Shown here piece after piece: positions 61,943 through 64,000 of a stretch of 64,000 nt of DNA. Each line of letters opens with the position of its first letter. Position 1 is the first letter of the stretch. The position numbers and the translations under genes were made by a program. The notes under the pieces were generated by a model. That model had not been told where the DNA came from. It saw only the letters and a list, made by a program, of their open reading frames with translations, and did not search any database. The DNA lies in the NCBI GenBank assembly GCA_965230625.1, contig CBDDLL010000002.1, positions 1,612,001-1,676,000 on the forward strand, read 5' to 3'. The DNA comes from Saccharicrinis sp965230625. Its GTDB lineage: Bacteria; Bacteroidota; Bacteroidia; Bacteroidales; Marinilabiliaceae.

Positions 61943-64000
61943 TTAATAATTTGATTTATAAAATTCGTGATAAAGTTTAAATGACTCTTCGCTGCTTAAC
62001 CTGTGAAAATTATTGTTACTTATTATCCATAAATAATTAGTTGTACGGGATATCTCACGCATTAAAAAGCTATTTAACTTTATTTTCTCTATATATTTTT
62101 TTGCATCTTCTTTATTTGAAAAACCACTGGTTTTTATAAAAAAGTATCCTTCAGCAATTTTATCCGACTCTACAGTATATTTACTTCCATAATTACTTTT
62201 TGTATAATTTTTAAATACCGTTGCCGTTCTTTCTGTATTAATTCTTCCTTTTTTAAACAAAACAATTGTATTCAGCATACTCTCATCAACTATAAACTCT
62301 GTTGATGGTTTCTCAATTATCGCACCCTCCTTAACTATTTCTTGCTCAACAACTTCCTCTTTCTGAGAATCTTTTTGAATATTATTAATGTTTTGAACAA
62401 CCTTTGCTGTATCTTCTTTCACTGCTTGCTTAGTTTGAGTAGGTTTAACTTCAGCTTCTTCTGTTCCCCTTGTTTCTTCTTCAACTACTCCTACTTCCTC
62501 TTTAATATTCTCTTTCGACTCTAACTCAATCTGCTTTTGCTTTTCTTCAAGCTCTTTTTGCTTTTCTAATTTCTTTAATTTTTCAGCTTCAATAGCATCT
62601 CTTTCGGCTTGACGTCTTTCAATTTCCAAATTTTTAAAAGCCTCAGCTGATAAATAGTGTTTATTAAAAAACATGTCATAACCTTCCTTGTCTCCAGATG
62701 ACAATAAATATTCCAAGTTTTTACCATGTATCACGTAAAGACCTTTACTTTTTAAATTATCCACCTCGAAGATATCCTTACGTTCTCGTATAGAATAAAA
62801 ATAATCTAATGCTTCTAATCTATTTTTAAAACCAGATACCATAAATATCGGACTTCCATCTGGTAATTTAGCGCTACTCATCTCATAATCGTTCAATAAA
62901 AACTTAGAGAAGTTATAATCTGCAATGTTGAATTTCAACCTATTAACATCAGCCTCTTGGTTTACAATTAAAATTAAACCATGCAAATTCTTATGATCGA
63001 CAGTGTATGCTGTTGGTATGTTATCTGCTACATTTTCATACCCCAGTTCCTTTTGCTCCTTTACAAACTCATTTTGTCTTAAGTCTATTAAATTAGAACT
63101 AACTGGTCCTTTTACAGGCATCCTACCATCTGCATAAAGTTCCAAAATTTTTATTGCAATTGGAGTCACTTCATTATCCGGATAGTTATCCTTAACCTCA
63201 TTTAATTCTTTTTCAAATTGAACAAATTTACCTTGCTTGGCATAAGCTAAACCTGCTAAAAACTTAAATTTTGGAATAAGCTCATTTTCCTCATCAATTT
63301 TTATAACCTGACCTAAATTACTAATTGGTGAATTAAAATCATTAAATAAATAATTAGCATAAGCCTGTTGATAAAGCTCTTCTATCTTCTTTTCTCTTGC
63401 CTTACGCTTCTCAAAATAATCAGGATCATTTAAATAAGCCGTAAATTCTCCATCAGGATACCTTTTCATGAGCTCATTCTTTATCCTGGCCATATTAACA
63501 TTGTCTTCTTGTATTTCGTAGCATAAATACAAGTTCATTAATACATCTTCTAAATACAAGCTCTCTTTGGTGAATCTTTTTGTGTATTCATCAAAAGCAT
63601 CAATTGCATATGGTATATTCTGCAATTCGTCTTTATAAATTAATCCTTGATTCAATAATCCCTCCTGTATACGTTTTTGCGCAGCAATCCACAATTCCGG
63701 ATTAGAAGGTAAATCTTTTAAATATGACTCCCTTTTTAAAGGATCGCTTTCTTTTTCTTTTTCAATAGCATCAAGTAAGGCTTTATTTCCATCAATACTA
63801 TCATTTGGAAGCCCATCTTCTCCTAATCCATCTTCAGGGTCTCCAAATTCATCATCCGGATCTCCTAAGTCCTCCGGCTCTTCAACAACTACTTGCTTAT
63901 TTACCCTACGCCAATTGTCCTCTAATTTTCTTCTACCCCATTTTTTCTCAAACTCAAGCTTACCCATACCAACAGAGGTTTGGTTATAAAAATACCATTT
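61943..64000 (-). CDS. porW: T9SS-associated TPR protein PorW/SprE, C-terminal part (start outside window)
   Basis: The frame continues beyond the window edge: residues WYFYNQTSVG precede the ATG at 63967, so that ATG is internal and the gene's start is missing. The run YFYNQTSVGMGKLEFEKKWG, then RRKLEDNWRR, is the recognisable centre of PorW/SprE, a lipoprotein with tetratricopeptide repeats needed for T9SS secretion and gliding. Repeats such as YQQAYANYLFNDFNSPISNL and AGLAYAKQGKFVQFEKEL follow. Then there are a Lys/Glu-rich coiled-coil stretch (~455-550) and a C-terminal SPOR-like fold (FFIKTSGFSNKEDAKKYIEK). It is first in an operon with porX and tsaE. Confidence 0.88.
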   Translation of the reverse strand, partial: KWYFYNQTSVGMGKLEFEKKWGRRKLEDNWRRVNKQVVVEEPEDLGDPDDEFGDPEDGLGEDGLPNDSIDGNKALLDAIEKEKESDPLKRESYLKDLPSNPELWIAAQKRIQEGLLNQGLIYKDELQNIPYAIDAFDEYTKRFTKESLYLEDVLMNLYLCYEIQEDNVNMARIKNELMKRYPDGEFTAYLNDPDYFEKRKAREKKIEELYQQAYANYLFNDFNSPISNLGQVIKIDEENELIPKFKFLAGLAYAKQGKFVQFEKELNEVKDNYPDNEVTPIAIKILELYADGRMPVKGPVSSNLIDLRQNEFVKEQKELGYENVADNIPTAYTVDHKNLHGLILIVNQEADVNRLKFNIADYNFSKFLLNDYEMSSAKLPDGSPIFMVSGFKNRLEALDYFYSIRERKDIFEVDNLKSKGLYVIHGKNLEYLLSSGDKEGYDMFFNKHYLSAEAFKNLEIERRQAERDAIEAEKLKKLEKQKELEEKQKQIELESKENIKEEVGVVEEETRGTEEAEVKPTQTKQAVKEDTAKVVQNINNIQKDSQKEEVVEQEIVKEGAIIEKPSTEFIVDESMLNTIVLFKKGRINTERTATVFKNYTKSNYGSKYTVESDKIAEGYFFIKTSGFSNKEDAKKYIEKIKLNSFLMREISRTTNYLWIISNNNFHRLSSEESFKLYHEFYKSNY

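Noticed and set aside
1..64000. tRNA, rRNA, CRISPR arrays
   Set aside because: Scanned by eye for cloverleaf ends, regularly spaced repeats and rRNA-like GC-rich blocks; none found.

Overview
The window is a piece of a Bacteroidota chromosome, most likely a marine Bacteroidales/Marinilabiliales-type organism. The support is AT-rich DNA, the fused lpxC-fabZ gene, TonB receptor/DUF4249 lipoprotein pairing, several proteins ending in type IX secretion (T9SS) type A sorting domains, the T9SS regulators PorX and PorW/SprE, and promoters of the TTG / TAnnTTTG type. The genus is inference only. No rRNA, tRNA, CRISPR array, prophage or intact transposase was seen.

Layout. 1-3700: the 3' end of RNase R, a TetR regulator, a homoserine O-acyltransferase (metA family) and glycine cleavage H protein. 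3750-8735 (minus): the conserved rimP-nusA-infB translation/transcription operon, with a strong promoter and a leader hairpin. 8877-13790 (plus): an HD-domain phosphohydrolase, then lipid A genes lpxD, lpxC-fabZ and lpxA. 13913-18549: a secreted VWA protein with a SusC-like N-terminal domain, and a PHP-type metallohydrolase exported by T9SS. 19233-33109: a secreted protein with a tail-fibre-like end and then a 3,947-residue multidomain T9SS surface protein, which alone fills about 18% of the window. 33260-37037: a C_GCAxxG_C_C redox protein and, on the other strand, a T9SS protein followed by a 911-residue protein built of three tandem ~240-residue repeats. 37602-45890: TonB receptor plus DUF4249 lipoprotein, a CPBP membrane protease, a T9SS-exported subtilase and a HEIGH-type metalloprotease lipoprotein.

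46479-49318 (minus) is a tight five-gene operon: c-type cytochrome, DUF5777 barrel, YceI, OB-fold protein and cytochrome P460-like lipoprotein. All five look exported; this is the best candidate for an uncharacterised cell-envelope system here. 49530-50519 is trpS. 51153-54821 is a PadR-PspC-PspC-DUF4252 envelope-response operon. Its promoter overlaps a perfect inverted repeat, and the whole module is bracketed by two direct copies of a ~140-bp palindromic repeat. 55104-56320 holds two small unknown genes around a MITE-like element. 56371-58982 (minus) carries queD-folE (7-deazapurine/queuosine precursor) and the PPDK regulatory protein. A compact GC-rich hairpin region near 59222 may be a small RNA. 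The end of the window (minus) is a porW-porX-tsaE operon linking T9SS control with tRNA t6A modification.

Together, about half of the sequence is housekeeping and half encodes exported or surface proteins, several of which depend on the T9SS controlled by genes in the same window. All assignments are from reading motifs and context; no database search was run.
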